Shown piece after piece: positions 1-8,678 of a DNA stretch of 64,000 nt. The translations under genes and the position numbers were made by a program. Below the pieces are notes generated by a model. The model saw nothing but the letters and a program-made list of their open reading frames with translations, was not told the DNA's origin and searched no databases. Source of the DNA: an uncultured Elusimicrobia bacterium (GTDB lineage: Bacteria > Elusimicrobiota > Elusimicrobia > Elusimicrobiales > UBA9959); contig CAIRNJ010000048.1 in assembly GCA_903879915.1 (NCBI GenBank), positions 20,312-84,311 on the forward strand, in the 5' to 3' direction. The first letter of the stretch is position 1; every line of letters begins with the position of its first letter.

Positions 1-1236
1 GTTCATCTCGTTGTTATATCTAAGGCTCTGGGGGTCGAGGTTGGACGACCCCACCGTGGCCCAGAGATGGTCCATTACCGCCACTTTCAGGTGCTCCATG
101 CGCGGCTGGTATTCGTATATCTCTATGCCCGCCTTCAGCATATCCTTGTAATGCGAGCGGAAGGCGCTCAGAGTTATCTGCATGTCGTTCTTGGCGGGCA
201 CTATCAGCTGTACTTTAAGGCCCGGGCGCCGGGGGTCGGCGGCGGCTTTGATCAGCGCCTTTATTACCTCGCGGTCGGTGAAATACGGGTCTTCTATGCG
301 GATAAGGTCGCGCGCGGTGTTGATGGCCAGAATGTAGGCGCTCTTTATGTTATGGTCGGCGCCGCCTCCTTTATGCATGATGACGTAGGTGCGCACGCCG
401 CCTTCCTCCGGCCGCGGCTCGGGGAAGCCTGAAAGCTCCTCTCCGGCCGCCTTTTTCCATTTCTCCAGAAAAGACTTGTGCAGCTGCGCTACCGCGGGCC
501 CGGTAACGCGCGTCTGCTGGTCGTGCCAGTTCAGCTGGTAATCCTCGCCGATGTTCATCCCGCCGGTATAGCCCACCAGCCCGCCGGTCCCGTCGTCCAT
601 CACTATGACCTTGCGGTGGTCCAGGTGCAGCAGTTCGAACGGGCGCACCTTTACCTCTATGCCCGCGGCGCGCATGGAATCCACGAACTTGTTCTCCCTG
701 CTGCCCACTATCATCAGCGAGCTTCCGAGGCGGTCCAGCATTATCCTTACGCGTACGCCGGCTTTCACTTTTGCCGCCAGGAGATCGCGCAGCTTCGCCC
801 CGATCTCGTCCGCCTGCCACTGGAAGATCTCAATATGGATGAACGACCTGGCGCCGCGCAGGTCGGGGCCCGCGGCGCGCATCACCTCCGGCCCGTCCAC
901 CAGCAACTGCAGTTTATTCAGCCCGCAGTCGGCCAGCCCGCCCGGCTTGACCATGCCGCCCAGCTGCCAGAAATAGTCCTCCCAGGCCTTCGCCTGTCCC
1001 AGCGGGTAGGGCGACGCTTCGGGGAGCTGCCCGGCGGCGGCCGGCGCCGGCACCGCGGTGACGGCGGGCAGGTCCGCGGAAACTAAGGGATACGCGCCCG
1101 GAGCGCCGTCGAAACTGATATTCATCCTCTGTGCCGGCGCCGGGGGCACCGCGGCTGAAAGAGGGCATCGGGGCGTTAAAAAAACAATACCTAGCGTCAA
1201 GAGCGAAACCGCGCGAACCGTGTTCTTTGTGTCCAT
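1..1236 (-). CDS. Phospholipase D-family (cardiolipin synthase-like) exported protein, C-terminus cut by window edge
   Basis: Read on the minus strand, an open frame runs from the ATG at 1236 to the window edge (about 412 residues seen). The start is preceded by AGGAGAAACGATAA, a good ribosome binding site. The first 30 residues form a signal peptide (charged start, then SLLTLGIVFL). Two HKD motifs of the PLD superfamily are visible: HRKVIVMDD in the middle and HLKVAVMD close to the edge, the second followed by GSSNLDPQS. Two HxKxxxxD motifs in one chain are the hallmark of cardiolipin synthases and related phosphatidyltransferases or phospholipases, in which each histidine takes part in a phosphatidyl-enzyme reaction. 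The N-terminal signal peptide instead of two membrane helices makes an exported PLD-like enzyme more likely than a classic cardiolipin synthase. The exact substrate cannot be read from the sequence. The stop codon lies outside the window. Confidence 0.85.
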   Translation of the reverse strand, partial: MDTKNTVRAVSLLTLGIVFLTPRCPLSAAVPPAPAQRMNISFDGAPGAYPLVSADLPAVTAVPAPAAAGQLPEASPYPLGQAKAWEDYFWQLGGMVKPGGLADCGLNKLQLLVDGPEVMRAAGPDLRGARSFIHIEIFQWQADEIGAKLRDLLAAKVKAGVRVRIMLDRLGSSLMIVGSRENKFVDSMRAAGIEVKVRPFELLHLDHRKVIVMDDGTGGLVGYTGGMNIGEDYQLNWHDQQTRVTGPAVAQLHKSFLEKWKKAAGEELSGFPEPRPEEGGVRTYVIMHKGGGADHNIKSAYILAINTARDLIRIEDPYFTDREVIKALIKAAADPRRPGLKVQLIVPAKNDMQITLSAFRSHYKDMLKAGIEIYEYQPRMEHLKVAVMDHLWATVGSSNLDPQSLRYNNEMN

Positions 1237-1304
1237 TTATCGTTTCTCCTGTACCAAACCGCGTTAATTCCCGCCTAAACAATGCACAACGCAGTAATAA
1301 CAGC

Positions 1305-1321
1305 GTAATACATTGTATTAC
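1305..1321. promoter_or_regulatory. 17-bp perfect palindrome, candidate operator of the PLD-family gene
   Basis: GTAATACA-T-TGTATTAC is a perfect inverted repeat (8+1+8) about 70 bp upstream of the PLD-family start codon. On the minus strand it contains TACAAT, a possible -10 box, with ATGACC 17 bp upstream as a weak -35. A palindrome lying over the -10 is a usual place for a dimeric repressor. The regulator is unknown. Confidence 0.45.
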
Positions 1322-1468
1322 ATCCGGCGCGCGCGGTCATGGGCAGTCGGACCCAGGCCTCCCTGGGTACTTTATCCCGGCCGGGGGGCTTGGGGATTTC
1401 TTATATTAAGGAAAAGAGGGCGGGCGGCAGGGACAGCGGCCGGCGCCGCCGTTAACAGGGGGAAAGAA

Positions 1469-1494
1469 AGGACCGCGGGGCGGCCCGCGGTCCT
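1469..1494 (-). terminator. Intrinsic terminator of the OPA transporter
   Basis: Two 11-nt arms (AGGACCGCGGG and its complement) enclose a 4-nt loop, and a T-rich tail (TTCTTTCC) follows on the minus strand. It lies 25 bp after the stop codon of the transporter at 1519. Confidence 0.75.
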
Positions 1495-1518
1495 ATGCCG
1501 GCAAGCGTGAGCTTTCCG

Positions 1519-2859
1519 CTAAGCTTCGTCTTCCACCAGCGGCCGGTGGTCTTCCGGCTCGCCGGTGTCGGGCTTATTGAGCGGGACCGCGTTCCACAGG
1601 CGGGTCATCAGCAGCGCGCCGGCCAGCGAGAACGGCATTATCATGTAGGTCCAGGAGCCCCAGCCCCATTTGTCCAGGAAATGCCCCATCAGAAAGCCCG
1701 TGAGGCCCGAGGCCAGGTACTGCACGCCGTCGAGCAGGCCCGCCACCGTGGAGGCCGCCCTTGTGCCGCCGAAGTCCATGGAGGCGGTGCCGGTGAGCAT
1801 GCCGTGCACGCCGAAGATCCACATGCAGGAGACGCCTATCATCAACGACGCCACCAGCGGGCTGGCCGTCTGGCCGAGTATGAACAGCGAAACTATCTGC
1901 AGCAGGTAGAAGATAAAGGCCACCGGCGGGCGGCGCGACTGGAACAGCTTGTCGGACATGTAGCCGCACAGGATGCCGCCCAGGATGCCGCCCACGGTGA
2001 TGCCGGAGGTGGCGATGGTGAACAGCGTGCCGCCGTGCTCTATCTTGTGCACCTCGCTGAGGAAAGGCACGAACCAGAGCAGCAGGCCCTGGCGCACGAA
2101 GCCGGTGCAGAATTCCGAGACGGCCAGCGTGACTATCACGGGGTTGGTGAACACGCGGGTCATCAGCTCGCCGAATTTAAGGGGTACGGCGTTGTCTTTC
2201 TCGTGGGAGGAGGCGTCGCCGGTGTTGAAGTTCTCGAAGCCGGCGTCCTCGGGCGTGTCCTTAACCATGAACAGGTCCACGAGGAACATGATGAAGATGG
2301 CGGCTGAAGGTATCAGGAACACCATGTACCAGGGCATGGTGGACATTATCCAGCCGCCCACGGTCATGGCCAGGAAGTAGCCGCCGGAGATCATTATGCC
2401 GAAGATGCCGCCGAACACGCCGCGCTCCTTCACGTGGAACCACGGGGCGTTCACTTTCACCACGGACAAGGCGCCGAAGGACTGGAAGTACTGGTTCACG
2501 GCGTAGAGCAGCGACATGCCGACTATCAGCTTCGTGCTCCAGCCGTTGAGGAACAGCAGGCCTATCACCAGGTTCAGCAGCGAAGCGCCCAGCGCGCCGA
2601 AAAGTATGGCTTTCTTGCCGCCGATGCGGTCGGCCAGCGGGCCGTTGAACATCACGGACAGGGCGTAGGTCCAGAACCCGGCGGTGGCTATGATGCCGAA
2701 TTCCCCTTTGCTCAGGTGGAACATGTCCATCATGCTCTTGGACGCGACGTTAAGATTGTAGCGGCCCATGTAGAACGTGGCGTAGGTGAGGCCGAGGGGG
2801 AACCAGTTCAGGAAACGGCGGCGGCGGTAGTCGGGCGAGTGGACGGGGGCTTCGGGCAT
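1519..2859 (-). CDS. MFS transporter, organophosphate:phosphate antiporter (GlpT/UhpT-like) family
   Basis: This 446-residue inner-membrane protein has about 12 hydrophobic segments. Its N-terminus reads RRRFLNWFPLGLTYATFYMG followed by RYNLNVA, the signature region of the OPA family, which exchanges glycerol-3-phosphate, hexose phosphates or phosphoglycerates for phosphate. Length and N-terminal arginine cluster fit GlpT/UhpT/PgtP. Which phosphate ester is carried cannot be decided from sequence. The ATG at 2859 follows AGGAGCCTATAA. Two TATAAT-like boxes lie 30-50 bp upstream, so it has its own promoter, and the hairpin at 1469-1494 ends it: a single-gene unit. The neighbouring PLD-family enzyme releases or transfers phosphatidyl and glycerol-phosphate groups, so a shared phospholipid-breakdown role is possible but only inferred from position. 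Confidence 0.85.
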   Translation of the reverse strand: MPEAPVHSPDYRRRRFLNWFPLGLTYATFYMGRYNLNVASKSMMDMFHLSKGEFGIIATAGFWTYALSVMFNGPLADRIGGKKAILFGALGASLLNLVIGLLFLNGWSTKLIVGMSLLYAVNQYFQSFGALSVVKVNAPWFHVKERGVFGGIFGIMISGGYFLAMTVGGWIMSTMPWYMVFLIPSAAIFIMFLVDLFMVKDTPEDAGFENFNTGDASSHEKDNAVPLKFGELMTRVFTNPVIVTLAVSEFCTGFVRQGLLLWFVPFLSEVHKIEHGGTLFTIATSGITVGGILGGILCGYMSDKLFQSRRPPVAFIFYLLQIVSLFILGQTASPLVASLMIGVSCMWIFGVHGMLTGTASMDFGGTRAASTVAGLLDGVQYLASGLTGFLMGHFLDKWGWGSWTYMIMPFSLAGALLMTRLWNAVPLNKPDTGEPEDHRPLVEDEA

Positions 2860-2999
2860 TTATAGGCTCCTGTTTAGATATTATACTATGCGCTAATTAT
2901 ATGAATTCGGGAAATACCGGAATGTAAATTCTGTGTAAAGCCGGGGCGGGCCGGCGGAGCAGGCAGTAAATTTATTAAGCGGACGCCGGGGTAAAACAA

Positions 3000-3026
3000 A
3001 ACCCCGTCCGCGGGGCGGACGGGGTT
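3000..3026 (-). terminator. Intrinsic terminator of the FadL-type channel gene
   Basis: Twelve-nt arms (AACCCCGTCCGC and complement) with a GGG loop, followed on the minus strand by TTGTTTTA. It lies 24 bp after the stop codon at 3050. Confidence 0.8.
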
Positions 3027-3049
3027 CGTTAGGCGTTGCGCCTGTAAGC

Positions 3050-4291
3050 TTAGAACTTGTAGCTTACGGTGATGGCCGGCAGCATGGCCGAGGCGTTGTA
3101 CTTGCCGTTCAGGTAATTGCCGCCGATAGTGGCTCCGTCGTCCTGCACGCTGGAGTCTATCTTCCTTTCCATGAACTTAAGATACATATAGGAAGCGTCC
3201 ACGGTTATGTTGCCTTTGGTGTAGCCCGCGCCTATGGAGAAGGCCAGCCGGTCAGCGTCGGGTACGCGGGTCTCGAAGTATTTTTCCGTGACGGGGGTCC
3301 AGTCATAGAAAATACCGGCCCGGGCTTTCCAGGCGTCGGATACTTTATACTCGGTGCCGGCGCGAAGGGCCCATACGCTGGTCCAGTTCTTGTCGTCTAT
3401 GGTCTGGGCGGCCGCGCCGGTATTCCTGGTGTAATCTATTATCAGGCGGCGGTAGGTGGTCCAGTTGGTGTAATCCGCTTCACCCGAGAACAGCCAGGTG
3501 TCGCTGTATTTATAGGACGCGCCGAGCTGGAACATGTCTGGCATGGTTATCTTGGTTTTGGCGTTCCTGTTGTCGGCCGCCAGAGCGTTAAGCGTCGTGC
3601 CGGTGGTCGGGAGATTTATTTTGCCGTCCACGTCTATCTTTACCGCGCTCCGGTAACTGGTGCCGAACTGCCATTTGTTCCATTTGTACAGGCCCGCGAC
3701 GTTGAAACCTACGCCGTTGCCGTCGCCTTTCAGGGTCTGTTCTACGTTGGTCGTGCCGAACTCCACCTTCTTGTTCATGGTCGCGTCCAGGCTTACGTAG
3801 CTGGCGCCGGCGGCCACGGAAAGGGCGTCGTTCACTTTATAAACGCCGTTTAGGTTCGTGTATATTGCCTGTATCTCGGATTTAGTGGCTATCTCGCGGG
3901 TATTGGCGGCCAGCTTATCCCAGCTGGTGGAAAGGCCGAAGGGAGCGTTCACGCTCAGGCCGACGGCTATTTTCGGGGCCAGCTTGCGCGTGGCGTAAAA
4001 ATGCGGAGGAACGTGGAGCACGTTCTCTATCTTGTCCGTGGAGGTAGCTCTGACCTCGTTCTTGTGGTCCATGGAAGGAGCCACCATTACGCTGCCCAGG
4101 GACAGGTTGGTGCCCTCAAGGCCTATAATGGCCGCGGGGTTGTACCAGGCCGCCGAGGCGTTGTCGGCTACCGCCACGAACGAATTGCCCATACCTGTCG
4201 CTTTCGCGTCCTGTTCCGCCAGGCGGAAACCGGCTGCGCCGGCATTGCCTGCCATCGCGAGGACTATTGCTAAGATCGCTGTGTTTCTCAT
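3050..4291 (-). CDS. FadL/OmpP1/TodX-family outer-membrane transport protein
   Basis: The 413-residue protein starts with a signal peptide (MRNTAILAIVLAMAGNAGA) and then GFRLAEQDAKATGMGNSFVA, followed by NASAAWYNPAAI. This N-terminal plug segment with the NPA turn is diagnostic of the FadL family (beta-barrels that let long-chain fatty acids or other hydrophobic molecules cross the outer membrane). The rest shows alternating amphipathic strands and ends in a hydrophobic-aromatic strand (ITVSYKF), the usual outer-membrane insertion signal. The ATG at 4291 follows TTAGGAGGGTTTA. A -10 like TAGAAT lies about 35 bp upstream with a palindrome over the -35 region. No fatty-acid degradation genes lie nearby, so the substrate is open. 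Confidence 0.9.
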   Translation of the reverse strand: MRNTAILAIVLAMAGNAGAAGFRLAEQDAKATGMGNSFVAVADNASAAWYNPAAIIGLEGTNLSLGSVMVAPSMDHKNEVRATSTDKIENVLHVPPHFYATRKLAPKIAVGLSVNAPFGLSTSWDKLAANTREIATKSEIQAIYTNLNGVYKVNDALSVAAGASYVSLDATMNKKVEFGTTNVEQTLKGDGNGVGFNVAGLYKWNKWQFGTSYRSAVKIDVDGKINLPTTGTTLNALAADNRNAKTKITMPDMFQLGASYKYSDTWLFSGEADYTNWTTYRRLIIDYTRNTGAAAQTIDDKNWTSVWALRAGTEYKVSDAWKARAGIFYDWTPVTEKYFETRVPDADRLAFSIGAGYTKGNITVDASYMYLKFMERKIDSSVQDDGATIGGNYLNGKYNASAMLPAITVSYKF

Positions 4292-4343
4292 TAAACCCTC
4301 CTAATTAATTTATCAACGTTTACTATTCTACAAAAAATCGGCA

Positions 4344-4355
4344 TTACAATTGTAA
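4344..4355. promoter_or_regulatory. 12-bp perfect palindrome at the FadL-gene promoter
   Basis: TTACAATTGTAA lies on the minus strand upstream of a -10-like TAGAAT (4325-4330) and over the expected -35. It is a candidate operator for the FadL-type gene. It could also be chance in an AT-rich promoter. Confidence 0.35.
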
Positions 4356-4391
4356 CGAATAGCGGCCTGCCGGCGCGCCGCGCCGCGGCCC

Positions 4392-5252
4392 TTACAGGGC
4401 CCAGAGCTTCACGGTCTTGTCGTTGGAGGCCGAGGCCAGGAGTTTACCGTCCGGGGAGACCGCCACGCCGTAGATCTCGTCCGTATGGCCTTCTAAGGTC
4501 TTAACGCAGGCGCCGGTGGCCGGGTCCCAGAGCTTTACGGCCATGCCGCCGGTTATCAGGAACCTGCTGTCGGTGGTGAAAACCACGCAGTTGAGCCAGT
4601 CGGAGTCTTTCACCGAGCCGGCCTCTTCCAGGGTTTCCGCGTTCCAGATCTCGTAGCGTTTTTCCATGCCGGTGGCCACGGCCAGCATTTTTCCGTCCGG
4701 GGAGAAAGCCAGCTGCTTAACGCCGTGCAGGTAGTTGTCGTTGTCCTTGAGCAGCTTGCCCGTGGGTTCCAGCAGCTGCAGGTCCACCCCGCCGGCCGCC
4801 AGCAGCCCTTTGGGCGAGACCGCCAGGGCCTTTATGTCTCCCATGCCGGGGTTTATGGTATTTTCCAGCGAACCGCCGGGGGAGGAGAATACTTTGATGG
4901 CGGCGTCGTCCGAGCCGGAAAAAAGCAGCTTGCCGTTGGGCGAGAAGGCCAGGCAGTTCACAGCGGCGGTATGCTTTTCGGCTTCGGCCAGCGTGGCGCA
5001 GTCGGAGGTGCGCCAGAGCTTTACCGTTTTGTCCCAGGAGGCCGAGGCGAAGATGCCGCAGTCGGGAGAGAAGGCCAGGGCCCGGACGTTGCCTTTATGG
5101 GCCTGCAGGGTCCGGATCTCGATGCCGTCCGGGGTGTCCCAGAGCCTTATGGTGTTGTCGGCGCCGGCCGTGGCCAGGAATTTACCGCAAGGCGAGAAAG
5201 CCAGGGCGAGCACGCCCTCCGTATGTCCCTGCAGAGTTTTTATTTCGTTCAT
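4392..5252 (-). CDS. Seven-bladed WD40 beta-propeller protein
   Basis: The 286 residues consist almost wholly of seven WD40 repeats of about 40 residues. Blades 1, 2 and 7 are the most regular (GH or AH start, LAFSPDG centre, and a TIRLWD, TVKLW or AVKLW end). Blades 4 and 6 are more worn. There is no signal peptide and no fused kinase or enzymatic domain, so it should be a cytoplasmic propeller used as a protein-binding platform. The ATG at 5252 follows AAGGGGGCGGCT. The gene is divergent from the MFS gene at 5307, with only 54 bp between. The partner cannot be inferred. Confidence 0.85.
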   Translation of the reverse strand: MNEIKTLQGHTEGVLALAFSPCGKFLATAGADNTIRLWDTPDGIEIRTLQAHKGNVRALAFSPDCGIFASASWDKTVKLWRTSDCATLAEAEKHTAAVNCLAFSPNGKLLFSGSDDAAIKVFSSPGGSLENTINPGMGDIKALAVSPKGLLAAGGVDLQLLEPTGKLLKDNDNYLHGVKQLAFSPDGKMLAVATGMEKRYEIWNAETLEEAGSVKDSDWLNCVVFTTDSRFLITGGMAVKLWDPATGACVKTLEGHTDEIYGVAVSPDGKLLASASNDKTVKLWAL

Positions 5253-5306
5253 AGCCGCCCCCTTGCCCGTCCGCTGAGACGATAATTTATATAATTAATA
5301 GACCCA

Positions 5307-6596
5307 ATGCAAAAACAGCGCGTTAAAACCAGCGTGAAAGCCTCCATAAAGGACGGCGTCGCCTGGGCGCTGATGAGCGGTTTCGCCGACCCCTACGGCG
5401 TGCCTTTCGCCCTGGCGCTGGGCGCCACCCCCATGGGCATCGGCCTGCTGCGGTCGCTGCCGCCGCTGGCTTCGGCCTTCTGCCAGCTGTTCACCGAGAA
5501 AATAGTGCTGGCGCTGGGGCGCTGCAAGAAAGCCATGCTGCTGGCCGTGGGCCTGCAGGCGGCGGCGCTGGCCGGCGCGGCGGCCGCGGTTTTCCTGCCG
5601 GCGCGCTGGGCGCTGGCGGCGTTCATAGCCCTGACGGCGGTGTACACGGTGGCGGGGAACCTGTCCGGCCCGCCCTGGGCGGTGCTGATGGGCGAATACA
5701 TCCCGCCGTCGAAGCGGGGAAATTTCTTCGGGCTGCGTTCGCAGCTGGTGGGCGTGGTTTTCTTCGCAGCCAGCTTCCTGGCCGCCAGGATACTGGGGCT
5801 CTGGGAGAAAGCAGCGCTGTGGGGCTTTTTTTTCATCTTCGCCGCGGCCGCCGCGTTCCGGCTGGCCTCTTTCTATTACCTTACGCTGATGTACGAGCCG
5901 CGCAACAGCTACCACATGCCGCGCGGCGCGGGCGTGGATTTCCTGTCCTCCCTGGACCTGCGCAAAGGGCGCATCCCGGCGCTGTTCTTTTCGGTTTTCC
6001 TGCTGCTGTGCTCCACCTACCTGTCCGCGCCTTTCTTCGGGGTTTACGCGCTGTCCGATCTGCGCTGCGGCTATACCCGCTACATGGTGCTGATGAGCGT
6101 GGGGCCGCTGATGACCTACCTGTTCATGCGGCGCTGGGGCCGGCTGGCCGACCTCTACGGCAGCGTCAGGATACTCAAGGCGGCTTTCCTGCTCATTCCT
6201 CTGGTGCCGCTGTTCTGGACCTTCAGCCGGAATTTCTATTACCTGTCCGTGGTGGAAATATTTTCCGGCATTATCTGGGGCGCCTACCTGATAGGCATGA
6301 ATAATTTCATCTATGAAACGGCCCCCGCCCACTCCCGCACCGGCTACAACGCTTTTTACAGCTTTATCGGCGGCCTGGCCCAGTTCGGCGGCGCGCTGGC
6401 CGGCGGCTGGCTGTACGGGCGCCTGCCGGCCGTTTGGGGCAGCTCATTCATTTTCCTGCTGTTCATTTCAGCCGCGCTGCGCGCGCTGGCGGTGGCGCCG
6501 CTGCTGCTGCTGGTGCGCGAAGTGCGCGCGGTGAAAACGGGCGGGCCGCTGGAACTGCTGTCCGTCATCTCCGGCTTTAGGCCGGCCGGCGGCTGA
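5307..6596 (+). CDS. MFS transporter, function unknown
   Basis: This 429-residue protein has about 12 membrane segments. The loop between helices 2 and 3 is degenerate. A second half begins after the loop around RGAGVDFLSSLDLRKGRIP. The family is MFS by general shape; no substrate motif is recognised. A TATAAT box at 5290-5295 lies only 11 nt before the ATG and no Shine-Dalgarno sequence is visible, so the mRNA leader would be very short. The protein heads a plus-strand run, but cysE follows after 68 bp with its own -10-like TATAAT (6612-6617), so the two may not share a transcript. Confidence 0.8.
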   Translation: MQKQRVKTSVKASIKDGVAWALMSGFADPYGVPFALALGATPMGIGLLRSLPPLASAFCQLFTEKIVLALGRCKKAMLLAVGLQAAALAGAAAAVFLPARWALAAFIALTAVYTVAGNLSGPPWAVLMGEYIPPSKRGNFFGLRSQLVGVVFFAASFLAARILGLWEKAALWGFFFIFAAAAAFRLASFYYLTLMYEPRNSYHMPRGAGVDFLSSLDLRKGRIPALFFSVFLLLCSTYLSAPFFGVYALSDLRCGYTRYMVLMSVGPLMTYLFMRRWGRLADLYGSVRILKAAFLLIPLVPLFWTFSRNFYYLSVVEIFSGIIWGAYLIGMNNFIYETAPAHSRTGYNAFYSFIGGLAQFGGALAGGWLYGRLPAVWGSSFIFLLFISAALRALAVAPLLLLVREVRAVKTGGPLELLSVISGFRPAGG

Positions 6597-6664
6597 ACAA
6601 TACAAAAGTTATATAATGGTTGCTGCTTTTCAGGGCGGAAAAGAGCTGTACGGCCGGAGGGAAC

Positions 6665-7285
6665 ATGCGTTTTCTTGAAGATATACGGACTGTGTTCAAA
6701 AAAGACCCGGCCGCGCGCGGCTGGGCGGAAGTGCTGCTCTGCTACCCGGGCCTGCACGCGGTGTGGGTGCACCGGCTCGCCCACTGGTTCTGGCGGCTGG
6801 GCCTTTACCTGCCGGCCCGCCTGCTGTCGCATTTCGCCCGCTTTTTTACCGGCATAGAGATACACCCCGGCGCTACCATAGGCCGCCGCTTCTTCATAGA
6901 CCACGGCATGGGCGTGGTCATAGGCGAGACCACCGAGATAGGCGACGACGTGCTGCTTTACCAGGGCGTGGTGCTGGGCGGCACTTCGCTGGAGCACAAG
7001 AAGCGCCATCCCACGCTGGAGAACGGCGTGGTGGTGGGCGCCGGCGCCATAGTGCTGGGCGCCATAACCATAGGCGCCCGCTCGCGCATAGGCGCGGGGT
7101 CGGTGCTGCTGCAGGCTGTTCCGCCCGACACCACGGTTTTCGGCGTGCCGGCTCACAGCGCGCACGGCGGCGCTTCGGCTAAAGGCCAGCTCGACCACAA
7201 TAAACTGCCCGACTATTGCAGCGAGGAAATGCGCCGAGTGCACAGGGAACTGGACGAGCTGCGCAAGCTGGTGGAGGTAAAATGA
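6665..7285 (+). CDS. cysE: Serine O-acetyltransferase
   Basis: Serine acetyltransferase makes O-acetylserine from serine and acetyl-CoA, the first step of cysteine synthesis. The 206-residue chain is the short bacterial form: a brief helical N-terminus ([17 protein letters not shown]) and then a left-handed beta-helix of hexapeptide repeats. The catalytic segment [19 protein letters not shown] and the [20 protein letters not shown] segment are both present. The start at 6665 is chosen over an in-frame ATG 45 nt earlier because GGAGGGAAC lies directly before it and the conserved family N-terminus begins there. Its stop overlaps the cysK start (ATGA), so the two subunits of the cysteine synthase complex are translationally coupled. 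Confidence 0.95.
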   Translation: MRFLEDIRTVFKKDPAARGWAEVLLCYPGLHAVWVHRLAHWFWRLGLYLPARLLSHFARFFTGIEIHPGATIGRRFFIDHGMGVVIGETTEIGDDVLLYQGVVLGGTSLEHKKRHPTLENGVVVGAGAIVLGAITIGARSRIGAGSVLLQAVPPDTTVFGVPAHSAHGGASAKGQLDHNKLPDYCSEEMRRVHRELDELRKLVEVK

Positions 7286-8211
7286 AATACGCCAAAGACC
7301 TTACCGGACTGGTGGGGGCCACGCCGCTGGTGCGCCTGAACCGGGTGACGGCCGGCAGTACGGCCCTGGTGCTGGCCAAGCTGGAATTCTTCAACCCTAC
7401 GTCCAGCGTTAAGGACCGCGTAGCGCTGAGCATGCTCGACGCGGCGCGGGAGCAGGGGCTGGTAAAAGAAGGGACCCTCGTCATAGAGCCCACCAGCGGC
7501 AATACCGGCATAGGCCTGGCCTTCGTCTGCGCCGTGCGCGGCTACCGGCTTACGCTGACCATGCCCGATACCATGAGCCCGGAGCGCCGGAAGATACTCC
7601 GGGCGCTGGGCGCGGAGATAGTGCTTACGCCGGGCGTCGAAGGCATGAAAGGAGCCATCGCCAGGGCCGTGGAGCTTAAGGCGGCCAACCCCGGGGCGTT
7701 TATGCCGCAGCAGTTCGACAACCCGGCCAACCCGGCCGCGCACCGGGCTACTACCGCCGAGGAGATCTGGCGCGATACGGACGGCGCGGTGGACTATTTC
7801 GTGGCCGGCGTGGGCACCGGCGGCACCATCACCGGCGTGGCCGACGTGCTCAAGGCGCGCAGGCCGGCGGTTAAAATAATAGCCGCGGAGCCTTTCACTT
7901 CCTCCGTGCTGTCCGGCGCGCCCGCCGGCCCGCACAAGATCCAGGGCATAGGCGCGGGCTTCGTGCCCGGCGTGCTTAAAACAGCGTGCCTCGACGAGAT
8001 AATACGGGTGACGGACGCCGAGGCCGGAGGCATGGCCCGGCGGCTGATGAAGGAAGAGGGCATCTTCGCCGGCATTTCGGCCGGCGCCGCCGTGCACGCG
8101 GCCGCCCTGTTGGCCGCGCGGCCCGAAGCCTCCGGCAAGACCATAGTGGTGCTGCTGCCGGACACCGCCGAGCGCTACCTCAGCACCTGGCTGTTCGACG
8201 ACCTGAAATAA
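7282..8211 (+). CDS. cysK: Cysteine synthase (O-acetylserine sulfhydrylase)
   Basis: This PLP enzyme replaces the acetyl group of O-acetylserine with sulfide to give cysteine. In the 309 residues, the PLP-binding lysine is in [11 protein letters not shown] near residue 40, the substrate loop is [11 protein letters not shown] near 70, and the PLP-phosphate loop is [12 protein letters not shown] near 175. All are intact. The start is the ATG at 7282 inside the cysE stop (4-bp overlap), preceded by GGAGGTAAA. An upstream in-frame ATG at 7216 would only add a shadow of cysE. The gene is followed after 7 bp by the Nudix gene, so the operon continues. Confidence 0.96.
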   Translation: MKYAKDLTGLVGATPLVRLNRVTAGSTALVLAKLEFFNPTSSVKDRVALSMLDAAREQGLVKEGTLVIEPTSGNTGIGLAFVCAVRGYRLTLTMPDTMSPERRKILRALGAEIVLTPGVEGMKGAIARAVELKAANPGAFMPQQFDNPANPAAHRATTAEEIWRDTDGAVDYFVAGVGTGGTITGVADVLKARRPAVKIIAAEPFTSSVLSGAPAGPHKIQGIGAGFVPGVLKTACLDEIIRVTDAEAGGMARRLMKEEGIFAGISAGAAVHAAALLAARPEASGKTIVVLLPDTAERYLSTWLFDDLK

Positions 8212-8218
8212 AGGCCCC

Positions 8219-8677
8219 ATGAAACTCGCCACGCTGTGTTACCTGCGCAGGAACGGCCGCACGCTGATGCTGCACCGCGTCAAAAAACAGGACGACATCC
8301 ACGAAGGGAAATGGAACGGCCTGGGCGGAAAATTCGAGCCCGGTGAGTCGCCCGAGGAATGCGTGGTCCGCGAAGTGCGCGAGGAGGCCGGCCTTAAAAT
8401 AAAGAATCCGAGGCTCAAAGGCGTGCTGACCTTCCCCGGTTTCGCCAAGGGGGAGGACTGGTACGTTTTCGTGTTCACCGCCCCGGAGTTCACCGGCCGC
8501 ATGCGGGACTGCGCCGAGGGCGAGCTGGAATGGATAAAGGACGCCGACCTGCTGAAGCTTAATCTCTGGGCGGGGGACAAGGTTTTTCTGCCCCTGCTCA
8601 AGCGCCGCGGCCATTTTTCCGGCAAGTTCAGCTACAAGAACGGCCGGCTGGTGAAATACAGCGTGGAAAAATACTGA
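8219..8677 (+). CDS. Nudix hydrolase, 8-oxo-dGTP diphosphatase (MutT)-like
   Basis: The 152-residue protein contains a complete Nudix box near residues 38-60: G(5x)E(7x)REVREEAGL, which binds magnesium and hydrolyses a nucleoside diphosphate linked to another group. The N-terminus (LCYLRRNGRTLMLHRVKKQD) and the WNGLGGKFEPGE stretch match MutT/MTH1-type members that clean oxidised dGTP from the nucleotide pool. The precise nucleotide is not proven by the sequence. It is tightly packed between cysK (7 bp) and anmK (1 bp), which suggests one transcript. Confidence 0.88.
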   Translation: MKLATLCYLRRNGRTLMLHRVKKQDDIHEGKWNGLGGKFEPGESPEECVVREVREEAGLKIKNPRLKGVLTFPGFAKGEDWYVFVFTAPEFTGRMRDCAEGELEWIKDADLLKLNLWAGDKVFLPLLKRRGHFSGKFSYKNGRLVKYSVEKY

Positions 8678-8678
8678 T

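Noticed and set aside
5295..6332. 345-codon minus-strand frame opposite the MFS gene
   Set aside because: It is antisense to a clear membrane protein, is rich in His, Gln and Arg and has no ribosome binding site; a typical shadow in GC-rich DNA.
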